64,000 nucleotides of DNA, from contig NC_007626.1 in assembly GCF_000009985.1 (NCBI RefSeq), positions 558,001-622,000 of the forward strand, written 5' to 3'. Both the position numbers and the translations under genes were made by a program. The stretch's first letter is position 1. Each line of letters begins with the position of its first letter. The stretch is from Paramagnetospirillum magneticum AMB-1. GTDB taxonomy: Bacteria > Pseudomonadota > Alphaproteobacteria > Rhodospirillales > Magnetospirillaceae. The notes under the pieces were generated by a model that saw nothing but the letters and a program-made list of their open reading frames with translations, was not told where the DNA came from and ran no database searches. This document shows, one piece after another, positions 28,174-36,394 of this stretch.

Positions 28174-28518
28174 ATGAGGAAGGCCGCAGCCTGGTTGCTG
28201 GCGGCCACCCTGCTGCTGGGGACCATGCCGCCGGTTCCGGCGGCGCTGGGGGCCGGTGGGCCGGATTCCTTCGTCGCCGCCGATCTGTGCTCGTCCGCCC
28301 ATCAGGAGGCCGATCCCGCCCAGGCCGGCGGCGCCACGCATGATTGCGCCAGCCATTGCTGTGTCGTGTCGGGCTCCATTCTGCCGCCCGCGCCATTGTC
28401 CTTGCGGCCGCTTGGCCGGGTGCTGGCCGAACGGATCGTGCCGACGCCCCCGTCGGCGCCGTCCGAGCCGCCCCGCTCCGTCCACCGCGCACGCGCCCCT
28501 CCGTTCCTCGCCGCCTAG
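28174..28518 (+). CDS. Small exported Cys/His protein, DUF2946-like
   Basis: 114 residues from ATG 28174 (MRKAAAWLLAATLLLG, a clear signal peptide); starts at 28147 or 28120 would lengthen it. After the signal it has LCSSAH and then THDCASHCC, a tight Cys/His cluster suited to a metal ion, and a proline-rich tail. This layout matches DUF2946-type proteins, which often sit next to TonB-dependent receptors for metals. The receptor gene follows 57 bases later on the same strand, so the pair is likely one operon. The link to metal is inference. Confidence 0.6.
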   Translation: MRKAAAWLLAATLLLGTMPPVPAALGAGGPDSFVAADLCSSAHQEADPAQAGGATHDCASHCCVVSGSILPPAPLSLRPLGRVLAERIVPTPPSAPSEPPRSVHRARAPPFLAA

Positions 28519-28575
28519 CGTCCGGCCCGCCTTGATGCGGGCCGCTCTCAAGCGATTCATTCATCGAGGAACATC

Positions 28576-30702
28576 ATGACCTGCCACGCGATTCATCGTG
28601 GCGGACGTCGGCACGGCCGCGTCCGTCTGTTTGCCACGACCTTCCTGACCTCCGTCCTTGCCTCCGGGGTGGCCCCCGTCCTGGCCGAGGACATCCCCGA
28701 GGTGGTGATCACCGCGCCGCGCCTCAGCATTCCGGCCGACGCCAGGCTGGATGCCGCCGGGGATACCGCCAAGCTGCTGTCGCGCACCCCCGGCCTCAAC
28801 CTGATCTCCAACGGCGGCGTCTCCAGCCTGCCCGACATCCACGGCCTGGGCGACGACCGGCTGAAGATCCTGGTGGACGGCATGGAGACCACCTCCGCCT
28901 GCTCCAACCACATGAACCCGCCGCTGTCCTATATCGATTCCTCCCGGGTCGAGAAGGTCGAGGTGTGGAGCGGCATCACCCCGGTCAGCGCCGGCGGCGA
29001 CAATATCGGTGGCGTTATTTCCGTGAAGTCGGCGCCGCCGGTCTTCGCCGGGCCGGGCGAGGGCTACGCGGTGGGAGGACGGCTGTCGGCCTTCTATAAG
29101 AGCGTCAACGACGGCGTGGGCGCCTCCGTCGCCCTGCACGGCGCCAACGGGACCTTCAGCCTGGGCTATGACGGGTCCTGGGCCATGGGCCGCGACTACT
29201 ATGCCGGCGGCGATCACCGGGCGGTGTTGTCCACCCTGTACGAGGCCCGCAACCACGCCCTGACCTTCGGCGCCCGGCACGAGGGGCACCTGCTGGTGCT
29301 CGAAGCCGGTCAGCACGACATTCCCTATCAGGGCTTTTCCAACCAGCGCATGGACATGACCGGGAACCGGGGCGTTCACGGCAATGGCCGGTACGAGGGC
29401 GAGTTCGCCTGGGGCAAGCTGGAGGCCCGGGGCTACTGGCAGCAGGTTAAACATGCCATGGACCAGATCGGCGGCGAGAAGAACGGCAAGATGCCCATGC
29501 GCACCGACGCCATCGACCTCGGCTACGCCGTCAAGGGCGACATCAGGGTCTCCGACGGCAAGACCATCCGGGTGGGGCAGGAGCTCCACCGCTTCCTGCT
29601 CGACGATTGGTGGCCGCCGGTGGCGGGCAGCATGTCCATGGCGCCGAATACCTTCAAATCCATCAATGGCGGCAGCCGCGACGTGATCAGCGCCTTCGCC
29701 GAGTGGGAGGAGAAGTGGGCGCCGCAATGGACTACCCTGCTGGGCGTGCGCAGCGATACCGTTCTGATGGATACCGGCAACGTGGCCGGCTATGTCACGA
29801 CCGGCACCGAGGCCGCCAATGCGGCGGCCTTCAACGCCAAGAACCACGCCAAGACCGACTTCAACTTCGACCTCACCGCCCTGGTGCGCTTCGAGCCCAA
29901 TGCGATCAGCACCAACGAGTTCGGCTATGCCAGGAAGTCCCGCTCTCCCAATCTTTACGAGCGCTATTCCTGGTCGACCACATCCATGGACAGCTCGATG
30001 ATCAACTGGTTCGGCGACGCCAACGGCTATGTGGGCGATCCCGGCCTGCGGCCCGAGGTGGCGCATACGGTCAGTACCTCGTTTGCCCTGCATGATTCCG
30101 GCCGCAAGGAATGGGCGGCCAAGGTGACGCCCTATTTCACCTATATCGCCGACTATATCGGCGTCGATTGGGTCAGTAACTCCACCACGCGAAGCTCGGT
30201 CTTTCCGCTGCTGAAATTCGCCAACCATGACGCCATGATGTCGGGCGTGGATGTCTCGGGCAGCACCTTCCTGGCCCGCGAGACCGGCTATGGCGATTTC
30301 AAGGTGTCGGGCATGATCGGCTGGCTGCACGGCGAGATGGTCAATACCGGCAAGGCCATGTATCACGTCATGCCCATCAACGGCAAAGCCGCCCTCGAGC
30401 ACGGCTGGGGCGGCTGGACCAATGCGGTCGAAGCCCAGTTGGTGGGAACCAAGGCCGGGGTCGATCCGCTCCGCCGCGAGCCCAAGACGCCGGGCTACGC
30501 CCTGCTCAACCTGCGCAGCGGCTATGAGTGGGAGAATTTCCTGCTCAATCTCGGCATCGATAACGTCTTCGACAAGCGTTACTACCACCCGTTGGGCGGC
30601 GTCGATTACTCCGAATGGAGGCGGCACAGCCTCACCGGCCAGGTGGGCGCCCTGCCGGCGCCGGGCCGGTCGTTCAACGCCGGGGTGACGGTGAAATTCT
30701 GA
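28576..30702 (+). CDS. TonB-dependent outer-membrane receptor, probable metal or metal-chelate uptake
   Basis: 708 residues. Signal peptide to about residue 37 (PVLA-ED), a TonB-box-like EVVITAPR, a plug domain (about 50-155) and a beta barrel ending in aromatic F (GVTVKF). The plug shows TTSACSNHMNPPLSYID, a Cys/His/Met-containing motif near the predicted ligand face. That, together with the DUF2946-like neighbour, suggests a metal such as copper. Cobalamin genes follow downstream on the other strand, but no cobalamin riboswitch is visible ahead of it, which argues against a BtuB role. ATG with GAGGAACATC upstream. Confidence 0.85.
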   Translation: MTCHAIHRGGRRHGRVRLFATTFLTSVLASGVAPVLAEDIPEVVITAPRLSIPADARLDAAGDTAKLLSRTPGLNLISNGGVSSLPDIHGLGDDRLKILVDGMETTSACSNHMNPPLSYIDSSRVEKVEVWSGITPVSAGGDNIGGVISVKSAPPVFAGPGEGYAVGGRLSAFYKSVNDGVGASVALHGANGTFSLGYDGSWAMGRDYYAGGDHRAVLSTLYEARNHALTFGARHEGHLLVLEAGQHDIPYQGFSNQRMDMTGNRGVHGNGRYEGEFAWGKLEARGYWQQVKHAMDQIGGEKNGKMPMRTDAIDLGYAVKGDIRVSDGKTIRVGQELHRFLLDDWWPPVAGSMSMAPNTFKSINGGSRDVISAFAEWEEKWAPQWTTLLGVRSDTVLMDTGNVAGYVTTGTEAANAAAFNAKNHAKTDFNFDLTALVRFEPNAISTNEFGYARKSRSPNLYERYSWSTTSMDSSMINWFGDANGYVGDPGLRPEVAHTVSTSFALHDSGRKEWAAKVTPYFTYIADYIGVDWVSNSTTRSSVFPLLKFANHDAMMSGVDVSGSTFLARETGYGDFKVSGMIGWLHGEMVNTGKAMYHVMPINGKAALEHGWGGWTNAVEAQLVGTKAGVDPLRREPKTPGYALLNLRSGYEWENFLLNLGIDNVFDKRYYHPLGGVDYSEWRRHSLTGQVGALPAPGRSFNAGVTVKF

Positions 30703-30711
30703 TCCTGGGCT

Positions 30712-30732
30712 CCGAGGGGGGCTCCCCCTCGG
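30712..30732. terminator. Hairpin between convergent TonB-receptor and cobC genes
   Basis: CCGAGGGGG-GCT-CCCCCTCGG is a perfect 9-bp stem ten bases after the receptor stop and four before the cobC stop; probably serves both strands. No T-run. Confidence 0.55.
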
Positions 30733-30735
30733 GCC

Positions 30736-31347
30736 TCAGGCATAGGGCTGGGCGTTGACCATTTCGACGCGCCAGCCCGAAGCCGTGGCGTCGAGGCGGG
30801 TCAGTGACAGCGGCTTGACCGCGACGCGCAGCGCCTGTTCCGGCTTGAGATCCAGCGCCACCGCCAGGGCGGCGCGGACCGTTCCCGCATGCACCACGGC
30901 CAGGATATCGCGCCCCGCCTGGGCGGCGGTGATCTGCTCCACGGCGGCGCGGACCCGCTCCACCATGGCGGCGAAACTTTCGCCCCCGGGCGGGGTGGCG
31001 GTGGCCGGGTCGGCCCAGAAGGCGGCGAGGTCCGGGTCCTTGGCGGCTTCCAGTTCCATCCATGACCGCCCCTGCCAGCGGCCGAAATCCTGCTCGGCCA
31101 GATCGGGCTCGACCATGGGCGGCGGCAGCAGCAAGCCGCCGGCCTCCAGCGCCCCCGCCGTCTGGCGGCAGCGGATCAGGCCGCTTTCCACCAGGACCGG
31201 ATTGACCGGCAGGGCGCGGGCCAGGGACTGGAAGACCTCGTCCTCCGAGGTGTCGCACGCCACGTCCAGGCGGCCGGTGATGCGGCCGTGGGGGCAGGGG
31301 ACCGGAGCGTGGCGCAGCAGCCACCAGCGGGTGGAATGGGAACTCAT
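30736..31347 (-). CDS. cobC: Histidine phosphatase, probable alpha-ribazole phosphatase
   Basis: 203 residues. Phosphoglycerate-mutase fold; in cobalamin synthesis it removes phosphate from alpha-ribazole phosphate or adenosylcobalamin phosphate. Visible motifs: LLRHAPV with the phospho-accepting His, SGLIRCRQTA, EQDFGRWQG and the second catalytic His in VVHAGTVRA. The usual RHG is RHA here, as in many CobC-like proteins. Its ATG overlaps the cobS stop by four bases, and cobT is divergent next door, so the pathway assignment rests strongly on context. Confidence 0.85.
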   Translation of the reverse strand: MSSHSTRWWLLRHAPVPCPHGRITGRLDVACDTSEDEVFQSLARALPVNPVLVESGLIRCRQTAGALEAGGLLLPPPMVEPDLAEQDFGRWQGRSWMELEAAKDPDLAAFWADPATATPPGGESFAAMVERVRAAVEQITAAQAGRDILAVVHAGTVRAALAVALDLKPEQALRVAVKPLSLTRLDATASGWRVEMVNAQPYA

Positions 31348-32126
31348 GGACTAAGGACTCCTGCGGCGGCCAGCAGGACGCCGATCTCTGTGGCTTGTTG
31401 CACGGCGCCCAGCACGTCGCCGGTATAGCCGCCCAGGGCGCGCCGTGCGATCCACACCACGGCGCCGCCCGCCGCCAGGGCGGCCAGCAGGGCGGCCAGG
31501 GTGCCGCCGAGGCCCAGCCCTGCCAGGCAGGCCAGCAGGCCCAGCGCGGCGGCGGTGGCGGCGATGGTGGCGTCGGGGCAGCCGGCGCCCGCTCCCAATC
31601 CGTCGCGTCGCGCCGGCCCCATCACCTGCATGGCGGCGGGGATCAGGGCACGCGACAGGGCACAGGCCGCCACCAGGGCGGCGCATTGGCTCCAGCCCGG
31701 GGGAATGGCGGCCAGGGCGGCGACGCGCAGGCCGACGGAAAAGATCAGGGCCAGCACCCCGAAGGCGCCGCTGCGGGAATCGCGCATCACCTCCAGGCGG
31801 CGCTCGCGGTCGCCGCGTGCACCCAGGCCGTCGGCCAGGTCGGCCAATCCATCCTCGTGCAGGGCGCCGGTGACCAGCACCAGGGCCAGCACCGCCAGCA
31901 GGGCGGCGGCCAGGGGCGGCAGCACGCCGCCCGCCGCCCAGACGACGGCGGCGGCTCCCAGGCCGAGGCCCAGCCCGACCAGGGGAAAGGCGCGCATGGA
32001 CCGCGCCAGATCGCCCAGGCCGGCATCGGGCAGGGGCAGGCGGGTAAGAAACACCGCCGCCAGATGGGCATCGCCCAGCCAGGATCGCGGCAGCGGATTC
32101 TCGTCGATGACAGGTGACTCGCTCAT
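31344..32126 (-). CDS. cobS: Adenosylcobinamide-GDP ribazoletransferase (cobalamin synthase)
   Basis: 260 residues with six to seven membrane helices. Joins adenosylcobinamide-GDP to alpha-ribazole in the inner membrane. Family motifs: FLTRLPLP near the N-terminus, ALHEDGLADLADGLGARGDRERRLEVMRDSR with the metal-binding Asp/Glu cluster broken here only by length, SRALIP, and GGYTGDVLGAVQQATE near the end. Translationally coupled to cobC (ATGA overlap). Confidence 0.95.
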   Translation of the reverse strand: MSESPVIDENPLPRSWLGDAHLAAVFLTRLPLPDAGLGDLARSMRAFPLVGLGLGLGAAAVVWAAGGVLPPLAAALLAVLALVLVTGALHEDGLADLADGLGARGDRERRLEVMRDSRSGAFGVLALIFSVGLRVAALAAIPPGWSQCAALVAACALSRALIPAAMQVMGPARRDGLGAGAGCPDATIAATAAALGLLACLAGLGLGGTLAALLAALAAGGAVVWIARRALGGYTGDVLGAVQQATEIGVLLAAAGVLSP

Positions 32127-32181
32127 GGCATTGGGTTATAGGACGGGCTCGGCTGGGCCGCAACATGTTGGGAGAATTTCC

Positions 32182-33201
32182 TTGAATTCGTCTATTTCTA
32201 GCGTTGCCCAGATCCGCTCCCTGCTGGCCGCCCTGCCCGGTCCCGATGCCGCCGCCTCGGCCGCCTGGGCGGCGCGCGAGCCGCAACTGACCAAGCCGGC
32301 CGGCTCGCTGGGTCGCCTGGAAGAGGTGTCCGCCTGGCTTTCCGCCTGGCAGGGCCGTCATCCGCCGGCCATGGAGAATCCGGTGGCCCGGGTCTACGCC
32401 GGCAATCACGGCGTGGCGGCCCTGGGCGTCTCGGCCTTTCCCGCCGAGGTCACGGTGCAGATGGTGGCCAATTTCCGCCGGGGCGGCGCCGCCATCAACC
32501 AACTGTGCAAGACCTTCGGCATCGGGCTGGACATCCTGGCCTTGGATCTCGACCGCCCCACGGCCGATTTCACCCGGGGACCGGCCATGGACGAGGCCGA
32601 GTTCGCCGCCGCCTTCCAGGCCGGCATGGACTCGGTGCCCGATGGCGCCGATGTGCTGGTGATCGGCGAGATGGGCATCGGCAACACCACTCCGGCCGCC
32701 GCGGTCTCGGCGGCGCTGTTCGGCGGCGAGGCCGCCGACTGGACCGGGCGCGGGACCGGCGTGGAGGGTGGCGCCCTGGCCCGCAAGATCGAGGTGGTGG
32801 GGCAAGGCGTGGCCTTGCACCGGGGGCTGGCGCCCCTCGACATCCTTCGCTGCCTGGGCGGACGGGAACTGGCGGCCATGGCGGGCGCGGTGCTGGCGGC
32901 GCGCCTCGGACGCGTGCCGGTGCTGCTGGACGGCTATGTCACCACGGCGGCGGTGGCCGCCCTGGAACTGGAATGCAAGGGGGCGCTCGACCATTGCCTG
33001 GTCGGCCATGTCTCGGTGGAGCCGGGGCACCGGCGCCTGCTGGCGGCGCTGGGCAAGGACGCGCTGTTCGACCTGGGCATGCGCCTGGGCGAGGGCTCGG
33101 GCGCCGCGCTGGCGGTGGGCGTGCTGAAAGCCGCCGCCGCCTGTCATGCGGGCATGCACACCTTCGCCCAAGCCGGAGTCAGTGACAAGGACGGGGCTTA
33201 G
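32182..33201 (+). CDS. cobT: Nicotinate-nucleotide-dimethylbenzimidazole phosphoribosyltransferase
   Basis: 339 residues. Makes alpha-ribazole 5'-phosphate from dimethylbenzimidazole and nicotinate mononucleotide. Motifs: KPAGSLGRLE at the N-terminus, GNHGVAA, GEMGIGNTTPAAA, and RLGEGSGAALAV, whose glutamate is the catalytic base in Salmonella CobT. The only start fitting family length is TTG 32182, with GGAG eight bases upstream; frames extending further overlap cobS. Divergent from cobS-cobC, so all three loop-assembly genes share one intergenic control region of 55 bases. Confidence 0.94.
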   Translation: MNSSISSVAQIRSLLAALPGPDAAASAAWAAREPQLTKPAGSLGRLEEVSAWLSAWQGRHPPAMENPVARVYAGNHGVAALGVSAFPAEVTVQMVANFRRGGAAINQLCKTFGIGLDILALDLDRPTADFTRGPAMDEAEFAAAFQAGMDSVPDGADVLVIGEMGIGNTTPAAAVSAALFGGEAADWTGRGTGVEGGALARKIEVVGQGVALHRGLAPLDILRCLGGRELAAMAGAVLAARLGRVPVLLDGYVTTAAVAALELECKGALDHCLVGHVSVEPGHRRLLAALGKDALFDLGMRLGEGSGAALAVGVLKAAAACHAGMHTFAQAGVSDKDGA

Positions 33202-33238
33202 GCCCATAATAGCCCCCTTGTTTTTCCAAGAGGCCGTC

Positions 33239-33535
33239 ATGCAAAGCCAGAAACCCTTCTTCGATGATCTTGCCCGCGTGGCGTCCGGCGCGCTGGGCGC
33301 GCTGTCCGGCCTGCGGGCCGAGATGGAGGCGATGATGCGCCAGCAGTTCGAGCGCTTCACCGCCGGCCTGGATCTGGTCCCGCGCGAGGAGTTCGAGGTG
33401 GTGCGGGCCATGGCCATCAAGGCCCGCGAGGACAACGAGGCTCAGTTGGCCCGCATCAGCGAGCTGGAAGCCAAGCTGGAGTCCCTGGCGGCCGCCCCGT
33501 CCAAGACCAAGGCCGCGCCCAAGCCCAAGGACTGA
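33239..33535 (+). CDS. ubiK: Ubiquinone biosynthesis accessory factor UbiK-like (BMFP domain)
   Basis: 98 residues. An N-terminal amphipathic part (PFFDDLARVASGALG) and a C-terminal coiled coil (ELEAKLESL) with an Ala/Lys/Pro tail fit the BMFP/YqiC family, small membrane-bound trimers that help the Ubi complex in aerobic ubiquinone synthesis. EEFEVVRAMAIKAREDN is the family core. ATG preceded by AGAGG. It follows cobT by 37 bases; no terminator between them, so readthrough is possible. Confidence 0.85.
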   Translation: MQSQKPFFDDLARVASGALGALSGLRAEMEAMMRQQFERFTAGLDLVPREEFEVVRAMAIKAREDNEAQLARISELEAKLESLAAAPSKTKAAPKPKD

Positions 33536-33726
33536 TGTCCTGGGCCGGTGGCCGGAGGCATTCCGGGTTATCCACATAAATTCATAAATACTCCGTGAAT
33601 AAAGCCTTGCGCCCGCTGATGGCGTTTGGTTAGGCTACCCCTTGTGCGAATTTCGCAGGCGCAAACACAATCTTTTGATTCGCGCCGGTGGAATCGACGG
33701 TAGCCATGCCAAGGGAGGGCGCGGGC

Positions 33727-34230
33727 ATGACCTTGACCGCCACGTATCAGGAAGAGCCCCAGATCAATCCAGTCGACCTCGTCGAGCAAGTCGTCGCCGC
33801 CAATGACTGGGCGTTCGACCGGCGCAACGACGAGGAACTGGCTGCCGAGGCTCCCGGCCAGTGGTGCAATTACAGCCTTTATTTCGCCTGGCGCGAAGAT
33901 ATGGGCGCCATGCACTTCACCTGCGCCTTCGACATGAAGATTCCGCCCGCCCGGCGGCCCATGATCCATGAATTGCTGGCCACCTTGAACGAGAAGCTGT
34001 GGATTGGCCATTTCGGCCTGTGGGAGGACGAGGGCGTGCCCATGTTCCGCCACACCTCGCTGCTGCGCGGCGGGGCCGGCTTCGCGCCGGAACAGGTGGA
34101 GGATCTGGTGGACATCGCCGTCACCGAGTGCGAGCGCTTCTACCCCGCCTTCCAGTTCGTCATCTGGGGCGGCAAGACCGCCGCCGAGGCCATTGCCGCC
34201 TCGCTGCTGGAGACCGTGGGCGAAGCTTGA
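33727..34230 (+). CDS. YbjN-domain protein (type III secretion chaperone-like fold)
   Basis: 167 residues. The body (DWAFDRRNDEEL, LYFAWREDMGAMHFTCAFDM, LNEKLWIGHFGLW, FYPAFQFVIWGG) matches the YbjN family found in most alphaproteobacteria upstream of proC. The fold resembles secretion chaperones; the cellular role is unsettled. The start at 33727 is chosen for GGAGGG seven bases upstream; two earlier in-frame ATGs lack a site. Next to proC in a conserved pair, separated by a terminator-like hairpin. Confidence 0.8.
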   Translation: MTLTATYQEEPQINPVDLVEQVVAANDWAFDRRNDEELAAEAPGQWCNYSLYFAWREDMGAMHFTCAFDMKIPPARRPMIHELLATLNEKLWIGHFGLWEDEGVPMFRHTSLLRGGAGFAPEQVEDLVDIAVTECERFYPAFQFVIWGGKTAAEAIAASLLETVGEA

Positions 34231-34242
34231 CTTCGCGCCACG

Positions 34243-34293
34243 CTCCGTGCCATGCCGGTCGTCCTGATGGACCGGGGCACGGGAGGCTTTTTT
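34243..34293 (+). terminator. Terminator-like hairpin overlapping the proC ribosome site
   Basis: CTCCGTGCC pairs with GGCACGGGAG and inner CCGGTC with GACCGG, followed by CTTTTTT and then the proC ATG two bases later. The 3' arm contains GGGAGG, the proC ribosome site. The structure can therefore both end ybjN-like mRNA and hide the proC site in readthrough RNA. Confidence 0.65.
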
Positions 34294-34294
34294 C

Positions 34295-35086
34295 ATGACC
34301 AAGATTCTGCTGGTGGGCTGCGGCAAGATGGGCTCGGCCATGCTGGCCGGCTGGCTCGAGCGCGGTGTCGCTCCCGGCGACGTGGTGGTGGTCGATCCGT
34401 CCTCTCCTGACCTGGGGGCGGTGGGGGTGGTCACCTCCGACGCCGCCATCCCCTCGGCTTTCGTTCCCGATGTGGTGATCTTCGCGGTCAAGCCGCAGGT
34501 GATGGCCGAGGTGGTGCCGCCCTATGCCCGGTTCGACCGCTCGGTCTTCCTGTCCATCGCCGCCGGCAAGACCATCGCCTTCTTCCGGAACCATCTGGGA
34601 GCCAAGGCGGTCATCGTGCGGGCCATGCCCAATACCCCGGCGGCGGTGCGGCGCGGCATCACCGTCTGCTGCGCCGGGGAGGCCGTGCCCGCTGTCGCCC
34701 GTGAGCTTTGCCAGTCGCTGCTGGAAGCGGTGGGCGAGGTGGGCTGGGTCGATGACGAGGGCCTGATGGACGTGGTCACCGCCGTCTCCGGCTCCGGCCC
34801 CGCCTACATCTTCCTCCTGGCCGAGGCCATGGAGGCCGCCGGTCTGGCCCAGGGGCTGCCCCCGGCCCTGGCCGAGCGTCTGGCCCGTGCCACCGTGGCC
34901 GGGGCCGGCGAATTGCTGCGGCTGTCCGCCGAATCCGCCGAGCAACTGCGCAAGAACGTCACCTCGCCGGGCGGCACCACGGCGGCGGCCCTGTCGGTGC
35001 TGATGGCTGAAAGCCACGGCATTCCCAGCCTGATGACCGAAGCGGTGGCTGCTGCCACTCGCCGAGGACGGGAACTTGCGGGCTAG
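34295..35086 (+). CDS. proC: Pyrroline-5-carboxylate reductase
   Basis: 263 residues. Last step of proline synthesis, NAD(P)H-dependent and cytoplasmic. N-terminal Rossmann motif LVGCGKMGSAMLAGW, then FAVKPQVM, VRAMPNTPAAVRRG, and the C-terminal dimerisation region with the family signature SGSGPAYIFLLAEAM and VTSPGGTTAAAL. Full length. Its ribosome site GGGAGG lies in the preceding hairpin. Confidence 0.96.
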   Translation: MTKILLVGCGKMGSAMLAGWLERGVAPGDVVVVDPSSPDLGAVGVVTSDAAIPSAFVPDVVIFAVKPQVMAEVVPPYARFDRSVFLSIAAGKTIAFFRNHLGAKAVIVRAMPNTPAAVRRGITVCCAGEAVPAVARELCQSLLEAVGEVGWVDDEGLMDVVTAVSGSGPAYIFLLAEAMEAAGLAQGLPPALAERLARATVAGAGELLRLSAESAEQLRKNVTSPGGTTAAALSVLMAESHGIPSLMTEAVAAATRRGRELAG

Positions 35087-35179
35087 GCGCTTCGTCAGAG
35101 GTGGTACCTATTTCGATATTAGATATTGAGTTGCGTATGACTCCGTTTGACTCGAAGCCGCCCCCGCGTCTATCTTGCT

Positions 35180-35192
35180 GCACCGCAACATA
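35180..35192 (+). promoter_or_regulatory. Phasin-type operator candidate, single copy
   Basis: GCACCGCAACATA lies 25 bases upstream of the phasin start. It matches the three TGCRSTGCAACAT boxes upstream of the second phasin (61362-61430). Suggested target of a PhaR-type repressor; see those boxes. Confidence 0.45.
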
Positions 35193-35216
35193 AGACCCCC
35201 GGGTTGGAGGAATAAC

Positions 35217-35654
35217 ATGGCCGCCAAGCAGACTGAGCAGTTCTTTGATTTCGACGTCGCCAAGTATCTGGGCGACTTCAAGGTTCCCGGCGTGGATGTC
35301 GAGACCATCGTCGCCAACCAGCGCAAGAACATCGAAGCGCTGACCCAGGCGAACAAGCTGGCTTTCGAGGGCCTGCAGAACGTGGTCAAGCGTCAGGTCG
35401 AGATCCTGCGCCAGACCATGGACGAGGTTGCCCAGGTCTCCAAGGATTTCGCCGAGCCCGGCTCGCCCCAGGACAAGGCCGCCAAGCAGGCCGAGTTCGC
35501 CAAGGATGCCTTCGAGCGCGCCCTGGCCAACGCCCGTGAGCTGGCCGAGATGATCGCCAAGGCCAATTCCGAGGCTTTCGACCTGCTGAACAAGCGCTTC
35601 ACCCAGAGCCTGGACGAGGCCCGCGAGGTCTTCACCAAGGCCGGCAAGAAGTAA
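35217..35654 (+). CDS. Phasin (polyhydroxyalkanoate granule-associated protein)
   Basis: 145 residues, all alpha-helical with long amphipathic heptads (IEALTQANKLAFEGLQNVVKRQ; DAFERALANARELAEMIAKA; FDLLNKRFTQSLDEAREVF), the Phasin_2 pattern. Such proteins coat storage granules and set their size. ATG with GGAGGAAT upstream. A strong terminator follows. A second, shorter phasin lies at 60979-61329. Confidence 0.92.
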   Translation: MAAKQTEQFFDFDVAKYLGDFKVPGVDVETIVANQRKNIEALTQANKLAFEGLQNVVKRQVEILRQTMDEVAQVSKDFAEPGSPQDKAAKQAEFAKDAFERALANARELAEMIAKANSEAFDLLNKRFTQSLDEAREVFTKAGKK

Positions 35655-35682
35655 GCCTTCCGTTCATTCGGAACGCTGTCGG

Positions 35683-35712
35683 CGGCCGCTCCTGAAAAGG
35701 GGCGGCCGTTTT
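35683..35712 (+). terminator. Intrinsic terminator after the phasin gene
   Basis: CGGCCGCTCC and GGGGCGGCCG (one G-T wobble) enclose TGAAAA and are followed by TTTT. Lies between convergent phasin and ParA-like genes. Confidence 0.85.
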
Positions 35713-35735
35713 GATTCCGGCCTGAATTGGGCGCT

Positions 35736-36359
35736 CTACCGTCCCTCGATCAGGGCCAGAAGCGGCGCCCATTCGGCGGCGTAGGACTTGGAACGGCGGT
35801 CATTGGCCTCGATCACCGTCGAGCCGGCGGCGGCCACCGCGGTATAGACCTGGCTGTCGCGCAGGCGCGCCACCACGGGAAAGCCCAGCCCGCCGAAAAA
35901 GCCGTCCAGATGGTCGCTGGCCTTGGTGCCGGGGCGCAGGCGGTTGCCCACTACGGCCACCACGCGCTTGTTCTTGCGCACCGCCTTGACCTTGGCGAGA
36001 CGCTCCAGGAAGTGGGCGGTGGCATCCTCGTCGAAGGCGCCGGGCAGCACGGGCACCACCACCACTTCCGAAATATCGATGAGGTCCTCCACATCCTTGT
36101 GGTGCATGGCGGCGGGGGCGTCGATGACCAGCCGGTCCAGGCCCTTGGGCGGCGAGCCCACGTCCTTGGACCAGTCCAGGCCGGTGATGGCGGGGAGGGT
36201 GGCGGGGCGGCGGCGCAGCCAGTTGAGGCTGGAGCGCTGGCGGTCGCAATCGCCGATGGCGGTGACCAGCCCCTGGGCGGCGAAAGCGGCGGCGATATGG
36301 GTGGCCAGCGTCGTCTTGCCGCAACCGCCCTTGATATTTCCCACCAGTACCGTCCGCAT
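35736..36359 (-). CDS. ParA/MinD-type ATPase
   Basis: 207 residues. Deviant Walker A KGGCGKTTLATH at the N-terminus, the conserved DCDRQRSSLNW, and Walker B-like DRLVIDAPA. ParA-type ATPases move cargo such as plasmids, chromosome origins, chemoreceptor clusters or storage granules over the nucleoid. There is no ParB gene nearby, so it is an orphan. It is transcribed away from petP-petR-kinase, 35 bases after the kinase stop, and faces the phasin gene. A role in granule partition is an attractive guess from position only. Confidence 0.85.
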   Translation of the reverse strand: MRTVLVGNIKGGCGKTTLATHIAAAFAAQGLVTAIGDCDRQRSSLNWLRRRPATLPAITGLDWSKDVGSPPKGLDRLVIDAPAAMHHKDVEDLIDISEVVVVPVLPGAFDEDATAHFLERLAKVKAVRKNKRVVAVVGNRLRPGTKASDHLDGFFGGLGFPVVARLRDSQVYTAVAAAGSTVIEANDRRSKSYAAEWAPLLALIEGR

Positions 36360-36394
36360 GCCGAAAGCCCCCCCCTTAACTCGGGCAAAGCCTA

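Noticed and set aside
28020..28575. Possible cobalamin riboswitch ahead of the TonB receptor, suggested by nearby cob genes
   Set aside because: No B12-box-like sequence found; a 24-base hairpin and a small gene occupy the region.
31351..33435. A 694-codon minus-strand frame over cobT and cobS
   Set aside because: Crosses two genes with clear family motifs in other frames; no domain of its own.
33568..33576. Perfect DnaA box TTATCCACA beside an A+T-rich stretch
   Set aside because: Only one box, no cluster and no origin-linked genes; compatible with chance.
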